Assembly (NCBI GenBank): GCA_023703675.1
Contig: CP097974.1
Location: 597,288 to 661,287 of the forward strand
Reading direction: 5' to 3'
DNA from: SAR86 cluster bacterium
Lineage (GTDB): Bacteria; Pseudomonadota; Gammaproteobacteria; Magnimaribacterales; AG-339-G14
DNA: 64,000 nt
Position 1 is the first letter of the stretch. The number at the start of each line of letters is the position of its first letter. Shown here piece after piece: positions 25,648-34,031 of the stretch. The notes below the pieces were generated by a model. That model did not search any database. It saw only the letters and a program-made list of their open reading frames with translations, and was not told the origin of the DNA. A program made the position numbers and the translations under genes.

Positions 25648-27102
25648 CTAATCAATTATCCATGTATCTTTACTTCCTCCTCCTTGAGAGGAATTAACAA
25701 TCGATGTTCCCTTTTTCAATGCCACTCTAGTGAGGCCTCCAACAGTCACGTAATTTTTTGTTCCGCTGAGTATAAAAGGCCTCAAATCTAAATGTCTGGG
25801 TTCAATCTTTCCTTCAGAGAATGTTGGGGAAGTGGAGAGGGAAATAAATTTTTGAGCCACGTAATTTCTAGGATTATTTCTTATCTTTCTGAAGGTTGCT
25901 TCGACGTCTTTAGAGTTTTTTAAATTTTTCCCTATAACAATTCCATATCCGCCTGATTCAGATACTGGTTTTATCACCATCGATTTAATATCTTTTCTTA
26001 CTTTATCTCTGCTTTTTTTATCATTCATAAAATAAGTCTTTATATTCTTTAAAATAGGCTTCTCCTTCAAATAGAATTTGATCATTTTGGGGACGTATGA
26101 ATAAACTGCTTTATCGTCTGCAATGCCACAACCAGGAGCATTTACAATCGAGACCTTTTTTTGCGCCCAGCTTTTAATTAATCCTCTAACTCCCAACGTT
26201 GAATCCGGATTTCCTACATCCGGATCTAAAAAATCGTCATCAATCCTTCTATAAATAACATCAACCTTTTTTAAACCCTCAATAGTTTTTTTAAAAACAT
26301 ATCCATCTTTGCCAATTTGAAGATCGCTTCCTTCTACCAAATCTATTCCCATCTGTTGGGCAAGATAAGCGTGTTCAAAATATGCTGAATTATAAATACC
26401 AGGGGTTAATAAAACTATTTCGGGATGCTTTGCCTTAGAAAAACTTATTGAAGCGAGAGTTTCATAAAGCTTGCTTGGATAGTCGTCTACTGGATTTACT
26501 CCGTATCTTCTAAATAATTCAGGCAGAACTCTTTTCATGATCATTCTATTTTCAAGCATGTAAGACACACCAGAGGGAACTCTTAGATTATCTTCCAATA
26601 CATAAAACTCTCCATCTTCACCTTTGATTAAATCTGAACCGCAAATATGGGACCATACGCCTTCTTTTAATTTAATATTTTGGCAATACTTTTTATACGC
26701 CGATGTTTCGATAACTAAGTTATCTCCAATATCAAATTCTTTTAAAAACTTTCTTTCGTTGTAACAGTCTTCGATAAAAAAATTTAATGCCTTTACTCTT
26801 TGAATTAATCCTTTTTCAACTAGCTTCCATTCATCTTTTTTTATTAATCTTGGAATAAAATCTAAAGGCCACGATCTATTATCGCTGGTGTTTGATTCAT
26901 TTTGGTAAACTCTAAATGTAACTCCCATTGATTGTATTGCAGAAACTGTTGCAGAATTTATATCTTGCAAATCATCTAAAGAAAGTGACTCCAAAAAATT
27001 TATAACTTTTTGAGCATGTTTTCTATGCTTTAAAGAATCGCTAAAAAATTCATCATAGGATGGACCCTTTTCAAGATAGTTTATTAAACTAGCTTTTTTC
27101 AT
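25648..27102 (-). CDS. Circularly permuted type 2 ATP-grasp protein (COG2308)
   Basis: This is a 484-residue ATP-grasp ligase-like protein of the circularly permuted group. Seen are the N-terminal domain with PLDFIPRLIKKDEW and EDNLRVPSGVSYMLENR, APGCGIADDKA, a glycine-rich VKPVSESGGYG loop of the ATP-binding subdomain, and YVAQKFISLS with the closing RHLDLRPFIL and QGGGSKDTW. The family is predicted to form amide bonds. It lies divergent from the Anbu peptidase gene across a 151-bp spacer, the known genomic association of these families. The transglutaminase gene often found with them is not in this window. Confidence 0.93.
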   Translation of the reverse strand: MKKASLINYLEKGPSYDEFFSDSLKHRKHAQKVINFLESLSLDDLQDINSATVSAIQSMGVTFRVYQNESNTSDNRSWPLDFIPRLIKKDEWKLVEKGLIQRVKALNFFIEDCYNERKFLKEFDIGDNLVIETSAYKKYCQNIKLKEGVWSHICGSDLIKGEDGEFYVLEDNLRVPSGVSYMLENRMIMKRVLPELFRRYGVNPVDDYPSKLYETLASISFSKAKHPEIVLLTPGIYNSAYFEHAYLAQQMGIDLVEGSDLQIGKDGYVFKKTIEGLKKVDVIYRRIDDDFLDPDVGNPDSTLGVRGLIKSWAQKKVSIVNAPGCGIADDKAVYSYVPKMIKFYLKEKPILKNIKTYFMNDKKSRDKVRKDIKSMVIKPVSESGGYGIVIGKNLKNSKDVEATFRKIRNNPRNYVAQKFISLSTSPTFSEGKIEPRHLDLRPFILSGTKNYVTVGGLTRVALKKGTSIVNSSQGGGSKDTWIID

Positions 27103-27253
27103 GATTAATAATTATCCCTATATATATTGTGTGCTTTTAAATACATTTTTATCAACTTAGTCTAACGAAATGCACTAATTTAATGCAAAATAATCGTTTA
27201 ATTTGATCTACAGGTAACTAATGAATTATGTTATTTTTATTTAAAATTAGTTT

Positions 27254-28000
27254 ATGACGTATTGTTTGGGTATTAAGGTCAACGAAGGTTTGGTTTTTGC
27301 ATCAGATTCAAGAACCAACGCGGGTCTTGATAATGTTGGTTCTTACACGAAAATGTTTACCTATAACGTAGGAGACAGAGCTTTTGTCATAATGACTGCT
27401 GGAAATTTAGCTACTTCACAGGCTGTTTACCATAAAATTCAAAAAGATCTCGATGCTGAATCTCCAAAAATTAATTTAAATCTTTGCCAAGATCTAGAAG
27501 AAGCAGCTGAATATATTGGAGAAATAAGCTTAGAGTGTCAAAAAGTTGGTCAGGATATACCAGTTCAAGAAAGTTCTTTGTTGGGATCTAGCTTTATTCT
27601 AGGAGGGCAAATTAAAAATCAAGAACCTAATATTATTTTAATTTATCCAGAAGGAAATCATATTCACGTTTCAGATGAAAGTCCTTTTGTTCAGATCGGA
27701 GAAACTAAATATGGAAAACCTATTTTAGACAGGACAATTGAGCAAGATACACCATTAGGAGATACAGCCAGAGCAGCCCTATTATCTCTCGATTCAACTA
27801 TGAGAAGTGATCTTACCGTAGGTCCGCCCATCGACTTTGTAGTTTTTAAAAAAGATCAAATAAATTTAGACTTCCAAGATCGATTGAAACTAGATTCACC
27901 CTTCTTCCAACAATTTTCTAATATATGGCACGATCAATTGCTTAAGGCTATAAATCATTTACCCAGATTTAATTGGGAAGACGTTGAATCTCTCGAATAA
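27254..28000 (+). CDS. Anbu-type proteasome-like peptidase (COG3484)
   Basis: This 248-residue Ntn-hydrolase resembles the proteasome beta subunit. It starts MTYCLGIKVNEGLVFASDSRTNAG: Thr2 would become the N-terminal nucleophile after removal of Met1, with Asp and Lys-region residues of the fold (ASDSRTNAG) in place. The long form with C-terminal VVFKKDQINLDF and PRFNWED is typical of Anbu. In other bacteria Anbu forms ring-like assemblies and sits with alpha-E, ATP-grasp and transglutaminase genes, as here in part. The last 32 nt overlap the convergent monooxygenase gene. Confidence 0.93.
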   Translation: MTYCLGIKVNEGLVFASDSRTNAGLDNVGSYTKMFTYNVGDRAFVIMTAGNLATSQAVYHKIQKDLDAESPKINLNLCQDLEEAAEYIGEISLECQKVGQDIPVQESSLLGSSFILGGQIKNQEPNIILIYPEGNHIHVSDESPFVQIGETKYGKPILDRTIEQDTPLGDTARAALLSLDSTMRSDLTVGPPIDFVVFKKDQINLDFQDRLKLDSPFFQQFSNIWHDQLLKAINHLPRFNWEDVESLE

Positions 28001-29123
28001 CATTGTATTGGTGAATAGATCTTTGAGTTCTTTCGGCAAAAATTTTTAATAATAAATTTCTCAAAAAAACAGCTATTTTATTGGACAGATGATTTACTTT
28101 GCCTTGTCTTTTTGATCTTGCTTGAACTTTATTCCCTCGCGCTACTCTGAGGATTTCATATTGTTTGAGGAATAAATCAATTTTTTTGTTTTTTAATAAA
28201 TGTGAAAAAGTGAATGCGTCTTCAATAGCCAAACACGAGCCTTGCGCTAAAAAGGGCAACATTGGGTGAGCCGCATCGCCCATTAATATGATATTTTTAT
28301 TAATTAAAGTTTTTGTGGCTTTTCTCTCAAATAACCCCCACTTATTGATTTTTAATGATTTATTGAAAAGCTCTTTAATTTCGCTATTCCAATTATTAAA
28401 TTCAATCAGCAACTGATCTCTTTTTCCTTCAAGAATCCAGGATTCCTCTTCCCAAGTATTTTGTTGTTTTATAGCGACAAAATTTATTCTTTTTCCATTA
28501 GAAATAGGATAATGAACAATGTGACCGCCAGGACCTAAATGAATATTTATTTCTGTCCAAATTTTCTTTTTTGGTAACTTTTTTAAATCTACAATTCCTC
28601 GCCAGGCAATTAAACCAGTAAATTTAGGGGATTCTTCATTAAAGTTATTTTCTCTTATCTTTGACTTTATGCCATCACAAGCAAGAGTTAAGCTTGTTTC
28701 ATAAGATGAATTATCTTTAAAGAAAATTTTTGAAGAGTTTACTTGTTCAAGCTCATGATTAAATTTTATTTCTCCACCCAAATTAATGTATTCACTTGCT
28801 AAGACTCTTATTAAATCTTTTCTATTAATACTAATGAAATCAGAATTATCTTTGTTTAACTGAAGCGATTTAATAACTGAGCTGTTATGGAAAGAACGAA
28901 AAATAACTTTATTAGGAAAATAAGCGTATTCAGATAATTTTTTTAATATGCCAACTTCTTTAAGTAATATGGTTGCATTCCTAGATAAATTTACACCAGC
29001 TCCATAATCACTTAATGCCTTATCCTTTTCATAAATAATTGGATTAAAACCATTTTTTTTTAAACAATAGCCAAGGAATAATCCACAAACTCCCGCACCG
29101 ATAATATTTATCTTATTGAGCAT
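27969..29123 (-). CDS. FAD-dependent aromatic-ring-type monooxygenase
   Basis: This 384-residue group A flavoprotein monooxygenase has an N-terminal FAD site (INIIGAGVCGLFLGY, then YEKD), a mid-protein LACDGIKSKIR (the DG motif), and ILMGDAAHPMLPFLAQGSC (the GD motif binding FAD ribityl). It is of the salicylate hydroxylase/UbiH type. Substrate is unknown; ubiquinone ring hydroxylation or aromatic acid hydroxylation are possible. It follows rlmN with an 11-nt overlap. The C-terminus is unusually basic (KIFAERTQRS). Confidence 0.88.
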   Translation of the reverse strand: MLNKINIIGAGVCGLFLGYCLKKNGFNPIIYEKDKALSDYGAGVNLSRNATILLKEVGILKKLSEYAYFPNKVIFRSFHNSSVIKSLQLNKDNSDFISINRKDLIRVLASEYINLGGEIKFNHELEQVNSSKIFFKDNSSYETSLTLACDGIKSKIRENNFNEESPKFTGLIAWRGIVDLKKLPKKKIWTEINIHLGPGGHIVHYPISNGKRINFVAIKQQNTWEEESWILEGKRDQLLIEFNNWNSEIKELFNKSLKINKWGLFERKATKTLINKNIILMGDAAHPMLPFLAQGSCLAIEDAFTFSHLLKNKKIDLFLKQYEILRVARGNKVQARSKRQGKVNHLSNKIAVFLRNLLLKIFAERTQRSIHQYNVIREIQRLPN

Positions 29124-30237
29124 TGAGATTTAATGACTCAATTTGCTGGTTTATTCTTTTTTTCCTACTAGTCTTGTCTTGAACCTGTCCTACCAACTGA
29201 CCACAGGCAGCCATGATGTCATCGCCTCTAGTTGAACGAATAGTCGTAATAAATCCTTTTTTGACCAAAAAATCTTTAAAGGCTCTCACTCTATTGTTAG
29301 ACGGTTTGGTATAGTTTGATAAGGAAAATTCATTGAAAGGGATAAGATTGATTTTACAAGGATAGCTCTTGAGTAAATTTGCAAGCTCTTCAGCTGTCTC
29401 TAAACTGTCATTAACTTTATTGATTAGAATATATTCAAACGTCGTAATTCTTTTATCATTAAATGAATCAACATAATTCTTAACAGATTTTAATAACTTT
29501 TGTATAGGATACTTTTTATTTATAGGAACTAAAATATCTCTTAAATCATCATTTGGTGCATGCAGAGATATAGTTAATGAAACATCAGAAACCTTAGAAA
29601 GCTTATCTATTTCTGGTATCAGACCTGAAGTACTAAGAGTTACTTTTCTTTTGGACAAGTTATATCCACAATCGTGTCTCATAATTTCCATTGCGTTTAC
29701 AACATTATCGAAATTCAATAAAGGCTCTCCCATTCCCATCATGACTATATTTGTAATTTTTCGATCTTCTGAGTTTCGAGGGGTGCCAAAAGAATTTTCA
29801 GCGATAAATACTTGACCAATAATTTCACTCAAAGAAAGGTTTCTTGAGAATCCTTGTTTTCCTGTTGCACAGAAACTACAATTTACAACACAGCCTACTT
29901 GAGAAGATACACATAAAGTATTTCTCCCCTTTTCAGGAATAAGTACCATCTCTACAGATTCATTTTCACCAACTTCCAAAAGCCATTTTTTAGTTCCATC
30001 TTCCGAATACTCTTTATGTGAGATCTTAGGCAGCTCGATTACACAATTTTTATTTAAATAATTCCTTAGGGGCTTTGAGAAATTTGTCATGTTTTCAAAA
30101 TTAATGACACCATTTTGATGAATCCATTTAATCAATTGAGTTGTTCTAAATTCTTTTTGATCTATGGACAGGAAAAAAGAATTTAGTTCTGATATAGATA
30201 AATTTAATAAATTTACCCTTTTTGAATTAGAGTTCAT
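29113..30237 (-). CDS. rlmN: 23S rRNA/tRNA adenine-C2 methyltransferase RlmN
   Basis: This radical SAM enzyme methylates A2503 of 23S rRNA and A37 of some tRNAs. The 374 residues show the CxxxCxxC cluster motif as CVVNCSFCATGKQGF, the NIVMMGMGEPLLNFDNV segment, SLHAPNDDLR, and the C-terminal RGDDIMAACGQL with the conserved Cys that carries the reaction intermediate. The upstream lipoprotein gene ends at the base before its ATG. Confidence 0.97.
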   Translation of the reverse strand: MNSNSKRVNLLNLSISELNSFFLSIDQKEFRTTQLIKWIHQNGVINFENMTNFSKPLRNYLNKNCVIELPKISHKEYSEDGTKKWLLEVGENESVEMVLIPEKGRNTLCVSSQVGCVVNCSFCATGKQGFSRNLSLSEIIGQVFIAENSFGTPRNSEDRKITNIVMMGMGEPLLNFDNVVNAMEIMRHDCGYNLSKRKVTLSTSGLIPEIDKLSKVSDVSLTISLHAPNDDLRDILVPINKKYPIQKLLKSVKNYVDSFNDKRITTFEYILINKVNDSLETAEELANLLKSYPCKINLIPFNEFSLSNYTKPSNNRVRAFKDFLVKKGFITTIRSTRGDDIMAACGQLVGQVQDKTSRKKRINQQIESLNLNAQ

Positions 30238-30657
30238 TTATATTTGATTTTTAAGAACTTCACAGGAATAAGTCCTTGAAGAATTTCTTACCGATTTATT
30301 TAAAAAATCGTAACTGAAATCCATATCTAGAGAAACTTTATTAAAACTTATAGATCTTTGAATCTCTTGGTTAGTTTCATCTGACCATTCTAAAAAAAGT
30401 TTATCAAACACATCAATTTTTGTTTCCGATTCAGTAAAATTTTCTGACATATAATATTCATCATCTGAAAGATCGCTCTTCCAACCAATTCTTTTATTAG
30501 TTTTATCTAGGGTAAGCAATCCAGTATTTCCTTCGAATATCAAATCACCGTTTGGATCTTTGACATTACTTTTAATAGAACAACTGAAGGTGCTGATGTT
30601 CTGACCTGAACATGCCATTAAAATTAAAGCAATTAAAGAAGGAAGAGCTTTATTCAC
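30238..30657 (-). CDS. Hypothetical lipoprotein
   Basis: This 139-residue protein has a short hydrophobic signal and lipobox (LILMAC, Cys16). The mature part contains Cys near residue 26 (STFSCSIKS) and Cys near the end (TYSCEVLKN), which may form a disulfide, and a beta-rich acidic body. The start codon is GTG at 30657. The TAA is followed directly by the rlmN ATG. In other gammaproteobacteria a pilF-type lipoprotein gene often sits beside rlmN, but this protein shows no TPR repeats, so I do not call it PilF. Confidence 0.7.
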   Translation of the reverse strand: MNKALPSLIALILMACSGQNISTFSCSIKSNVKDPNGDLIFEGNTGLLTLDKTNKRIGWKSDLSDDEYYMSENFTESETKIDVFDKLFLEWSDETNQEIQRSISFNKVSLDMDFSYDFLNKSVRNSSRTYSCEVLKNQI

Positions 30658-30662
30658 AAGAA

Positions 30663-32120
30663 TTAATCTCTAGAAAAAATTAGATTTCCGTCCTCAAGTT
30701 TTGAAAATTTAACGTCGATCCAATCTTTGATGTAATCCTGATAGTTTACCCAAGGTTTTTTGCTTCCTTGTTGTGGGTGAAGATTAATTGATCTTTGTAT
30801 GTAGCCTGAAGAAAAATCTTTCAACCAATCATAAGTCTCATCAACATCAAGAGGTTTACGTGGACAAGCTGAAGAATATTGATTTTTATCCATATGTTTA
30901 ATTAATCTACACAAATAAACGCTTGTTAAGTCTGCTTTTAGTGTCCAGGAAGCATTGATGTAACCGAATGAATTTACAAAATTAGGGATATCACTATACA
31001 TCAAGCTTTTGTAAGTCATAGTTTCTGAAACATTCACTGGATTATTATTAATTGAGATCGTCACTCCGCCAAAATTTTGTAATACCAAACCTGTGGCAGT
31101 AACGATAATATCTGCATCTAAAAAATCTCCTGACTTCAATTTAATCCCCTTCTCCTCAAAGGATTCAATATGATCTGTTACTACTGTTGCAGTTTTATTT
31201 TTAATCGCTTCAAAGAAATCACTATTAGGTATCAAGCACATTCTTTGTTCCCAAGGATTGTATCTAGGAGTGAAATGTTTATCGACATCAAAGTCAGGAA
31301 GTTCTTTTTTAACTTGATCTATCAAGAATTTCTTTGATCTATCAGGGAAAGCTCTAACTCTTTTGAAGAGTGATTGTTGTAAATAGACATTTTTAAATCT
31401 TATTAACGCATAGACCAAAGATTTAGGAAGAAATCTCTTTAAGAACAATGCAATGCTGTCTTCATCTGGTCTAGAAACAAAGTAAGTCGGAGATCTTTGT
31501 AACATAGTGACTAAATTAGCTTCTTTTGCTATTTCAGGAACAATAGTGGCCGCTGTAGCGCCACTTCCAATTACAACGACATTTTTTCCTTTGTAATCAA
31601 GAGACTCGGGCCATTTTTGTGGGTGAATTATCTGCCCCAAAAAATTATCACTACCCTTGAATTCAGGCTCGTACCCAGATGAGTACCTGTAATAACCAGC
31701 ACACATGTAAAGAAATTTTGATTTATAAAGAAATTTTTCAGAAGATTTTTTTTCAGTTACGTTTACTTCCCACAGGCCTTCTGACTCATTCCAATTGGCA
31801 GACTCAACATGATGATTGTATTTGATTTTTTCATCAAGGCCATACTCCTCTATTGTTTCTTCAAGGTAATCCATAATGAGAGGACCAGTGGCAATAGACT
31901 TTTTATGATTCCAAGGTTTAAAGGAAAAGCCTAAAGTATGCATATCTGAATCGGACCTAATACCGGGATACTTAAATAAATCCCAAGTGCCGCCAAAATT
32001 TTCTCTTCCTTCGAAAATTGCATACGTTTTATCCGGACACTTTGTATTCAAGTGTGCACCAGCCCCAATTCCCGAAATACCGGCTCCAACCACAATAACG
32101 TCTAGATAATCTTGCTTCAT
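30663..32120 (-). CDS. Flavin-dependent monooxygenase of Baeyer-Villiger type
   Basis: This 485-residue enzyme has two Rossmann motifs: FAD-binding VVGAGISGIGAG at about residues 10-21 and NADPH-binding VVVIGSGATAATIVPEIA. Between them is FLGQIIHPQKW, an exact fit to the type I Baeyer-Villiger fingerprint FxGxxxHxxxW, with Pro after it. The FMO form would have Tyr/Phe at the last place. Such enzymes insert oxygen beside a ketone to give esters or lactones. The substrate is not readable; the surrounding lipid-catabolic genes make long-chain or cyclic ketones plausible. Confidence 0.9.
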   Translation of the reverse strand: MKQDYLDVIVVGAGISGIGAGAHLNTKCPDKTYAIFEGRENFGGTWDLFKYPGIRSDSDMHTLGFSFKPWNHKKSIATGPLIMDYLEETIEEYGLDEKIKYNHHVESANWNESEGLWEVNVTEKKSSEKFLYKSKFLYMCAGYYRYSSGYEPEFKGSDNFLGQIIHPQKWPESLDYKGKNVVVIGSGATAATIVPEIAKEANLVTMLQRSPTYFVSRPDEDSIALFLKRFLPKSLVYALIRFKNVYLQQSLFKRVRAFPDRSKKFLIDQVKKELPDFDVDKHFTPRYNPWEQRMCLIPNSDFFEAIKNKTATVVTDHIESFEEKGIKLKSGDFLDADIIVTATGLVLQNFGGVTISINNNPVNVSETMTYKSLMYSDIPNFVNSFGYINASWTLKADLTSVYLCRLIKHMDKNQYSSACPRKPLDVDETYDWLKDFSSGYIQRSINLHPQQGSKKPWVNYQDYIKDWIDVKFSKLEDGNLIFSRD

Positions 32121-32155
32121 CTCTTAATTATATTAACAATTGATGATTTAATAAA

Positions 32156-32518
32156 TTATTCTTTTAATTTAAACCCGGTTTCTATCCATTCAGTAATTCC
32201 ACCTTTCAACGAAAATACTTTTTGATAGCCCATGTCTTGAAGAGTTTTTGCTCCAACTATAGATCTTACTCCTCTAGCGCAATACAGGACTATTTCCTCA
32301 GTTGGATCAGAGATATGTCCTTCGATATCTCTATCTAAAACACCTCGACCAATATGAATTGAATTTTCTATGACTCCAGTTTTAATTTCATTATCCTCAC
32401 GGATATCTACCAATGAAAAATTGTATTTACTTTCTATTAAATGTTTTAGCTGGAAAATATCAATTTCTTGAACTTCTTTCGCAGCCTCGTTAACTAAATC
32501 GGAAAAACTTTTTTTCAT
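32156..32518 (-). CDS. Rhodanese domain protein
   Basis: This 120-residue single-domain sulfurtransferase has the fold markers LVDIREDNEI, HIGRGVLD and the active-site loop YCARGVRS, whose Cys would carry the persulfide, then SLKGGITEW at the end. I chose ATG 32518, which lies one base after the stop of the upstream small membrane protein gene; a longer frame from 32548 adds ten residues that overlap that gene. Role likely in sulfur transfer or sulfide handling. Confidence 0.87.
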   Translation of the reverse strand: MKKSFSDLVNEAAKEVQEIDIFQLKHLIESKYNFSLVDIREDNEIKTGVIENSIHIGRGVLDRDIEGHISDPTEEIVLYCARGVRSIVGAKTLQDMGYQKVFSLKGGITEWIETGFKLKE

Positions 32519-32519
32519 A

Positions 32520-32729
32520 TCAATTAGAAAAATATTTTTTTTTCGCAATTCTCACTAAAAAATAAAAAGGCGAAATAATTAAAATACAAACGAATAATTC
32601 TGCCCAAAAACTTAAATCGATTCGTGCCCGAATAAATGCCGCGATGTAAACACTTCCGAAGCCCATAATTCCATAAATTATAAAGAGAGGTACATCAATG
32701 TGAGATATTATTTTTTTCAGAAATTCCAT
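32520..32729 (-). CDS. Small membrane protein
   Basis: This 69-residue protein has two hydrophobic helices (about residues 12-32 and 40-58) and a basic C-terminus (RIAKKKYFSN), giving a predicted hairpin topology in the inner membrane. I know no family for it. It is followed after one base by the rhodanese gene, so both are probably on one transcript. One possibility is an anchoring or partner role for the rhodanese, but there is no direct sign of it. Confidence 0.65.
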   Translation of the reverse strand: MEFLKKIISHIDVPLFIIYGIMGFGSVYIAAFIRARIDLSFWAELFVCILIISPFYFLVRIAKKKYFSN

Positions 32730-32776
32730 TGGATAATCTATATTATTACAGATATTAATACTTAGGATTTAACAGA

Positions 32777-33547
32777 ATGGATGATTTAAAAGATATTGTC
32801 TTTACTTATAAAGAACACACGGGTTATATAAAAATAAATAGACCTCCAAATAATTTTTTTGATTCTGATTTAATCCGTCAGATAGCAGATGTGCTTGAAG
32901 AGATGGATAAAAAACAAGATTGTCGCTCCATAATTCTTTACTCAGAAGGTAAACATTTTTGCGCAGGAGCTGATTTTTCAAGATCAAATTTTAAGAATGA
33001 GTCAGATGCTTACTCAGCTTTATATGATCAAGCTGTTAGATTATTTAGAACTAGTAAGCCAATAATTGCTGTTATTCAAGGTGCTGCAGTCGGTGGAGGC
33101 CTCGGAGTAGCTCTTGCTGCGGATTTTAGAATTGCTTGTAAGGAATCAAGGTTTAGTGCTAATTTTTCAAAGTTAGGATTCCATCAAGGATTTGGCACCA
33201 CAATTACTTTGCCACGAGTCGTCGGTCATCAATTTGCTAAAAAAATGCTTTTAACGGCAACTCGTCTCAAAGGCGAGGAAGCAATGGCTTGCGGTCTCGC
33301 AGATTATTTAGTTGAACAAAAGGATTTAATGACTACTGCAGAAAATCTTGCCAAAGAAATTAATAGCTCTGGACCCTTAGGGGTTCAAGCCATTAGATTT
33401 ACTATCAATGAAGGAATAGCCGACGAGATAGCTAAAATTGTGAAGTGGGAATTAGCAGAACAAGACAGGCTTAGAGAAACCTCAGATTTTAAAGAAGGTA
33501 TCAAGGCTTCGCTTGAAAGAAGAGAGCCTAATTTTAAAGGCAACTAA
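32777..33547 (+). CDS. Enoyl-CoA hydratase/isomerase (crotonase family)
   Basis: This 256-residue crotonase has HFCAGADFS and GAAVGGGLGVALAADFRIA as the two oxyanion-hole segments. The position that carries a catalytic Glu in many hydratases reads LGFHQGFGTTITLPRVVG, lacking the usual acidic residue, so it could be an isomerase, a hydrolase or a hydratase of changed activity. It is a single gene, divergent from the small membrane protein and convergent (4-nt overlap) with the thioesterase gene. Confidence 0.87.
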   Translation: MDDLKDIVFTYKEHTGYIKINRPPNNFFDSDLIRQIADVLEEMDKKQDCRSIILYSEGKHFCAGADFSRSNFKNESDAYSALYDQAVRLFRTSKPIIAVIQGAAVGGGLGVALAADFRIACKESRFSANFSKLGFHQGFGTTITLPRVVGHQFAKKMLLTATRLKGEEAMACGLADYLVEQKDLMTTAENLAKEINSSGPLGVQAIRFTINEGIADEIAKIVKWELAEQDRLRETSDFKEGIKASLERREPNFKGN

Positions 33548-34020
33548 TTTTTTATTTTGAGTCTTAATTCGAAGTCTAAAGGACCTAAAGCTTCGTGTTT
33601 TTCTTTTAATTTTTTTACACGCTCAAAAGTTTCATCTGGCATAGGCGCAGATTTTCTTAGTTTCATATCAATGTGAATAAGCAAACATTCTGAAATTGCT
33701 GAAAGCTCTTTTTTCTCATTGAGTAAAATTGCTGCGTGGTGAATAATTTTTCGATTCACGTTAACAATTCTAAAACAAGGATAAATTTTATCGTTTAAGA
33801 GGTTTTCTTTTACATATCGTATATTTTCTTCAAGCGTAAATGTTGAATATGTCTCTCTAATTGTTTCTTCGTCCCAAGAGAACCCAAGGTCTTGATACAA
33901 GGGACCAGAACCTTCATCGAATATTTTCGAATAAAAAGCAACATTCATATGACCATTCATATCGCACATATCCTTAGATACAGTAACTAGATTGCCTTTA
34001 TAGGGGAATTTATTTTCCAT
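33544..34020 (-). CDS. Acyl-CoA thioesterase (hotdog fold)
   Basis: This 158-residue hotdog-fold protein has VSKDMCDMNGHMNVAFYSKIF, matching the D-x-x-GHMN active-site helix start of 4HBT-type thioesterases, and a second strand pair (ENIRYVKENLL, CFRIVNVNRKIIHHAAILL). It likely hydrolyses an acyl-CoA to acid and CoA. It is divergent from the photolyase gene, with start codons only 11 nt apart on opposite strands, so their promoters must lie inside or overlap each other's leader. Confidence 0.82.
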   Translation of the reverse strand: MENKFPYKGNLVTVSKDMCDMNGHMNVAFYSKIFDEGSGPLYQDLGFSWDEETIRETYSTFTLEENIRYVKENLLNDKIYPCFRIVNVNRKIIHHAAILLNEKKELSAISECLLIHIDMKLRKSAPMPDETFERVKKLKEKHEALGPLDFELRLKIKN

Positions 34021-34031
34021 ACAATAATTTT

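Noticed and set aside
27103..27253. Specific promoters in the divergent ATP-grasp/Anbu spacer
   Set aside because: Several -10-like AT stretches occur on both strands, and none pairs with a convincing -35, so no site can be singled out.
30238..30657. Lipoprotein upstream of rlmN as PilF
   Set aside because: Position fits, but there are no TPR repeats and the length is too short.
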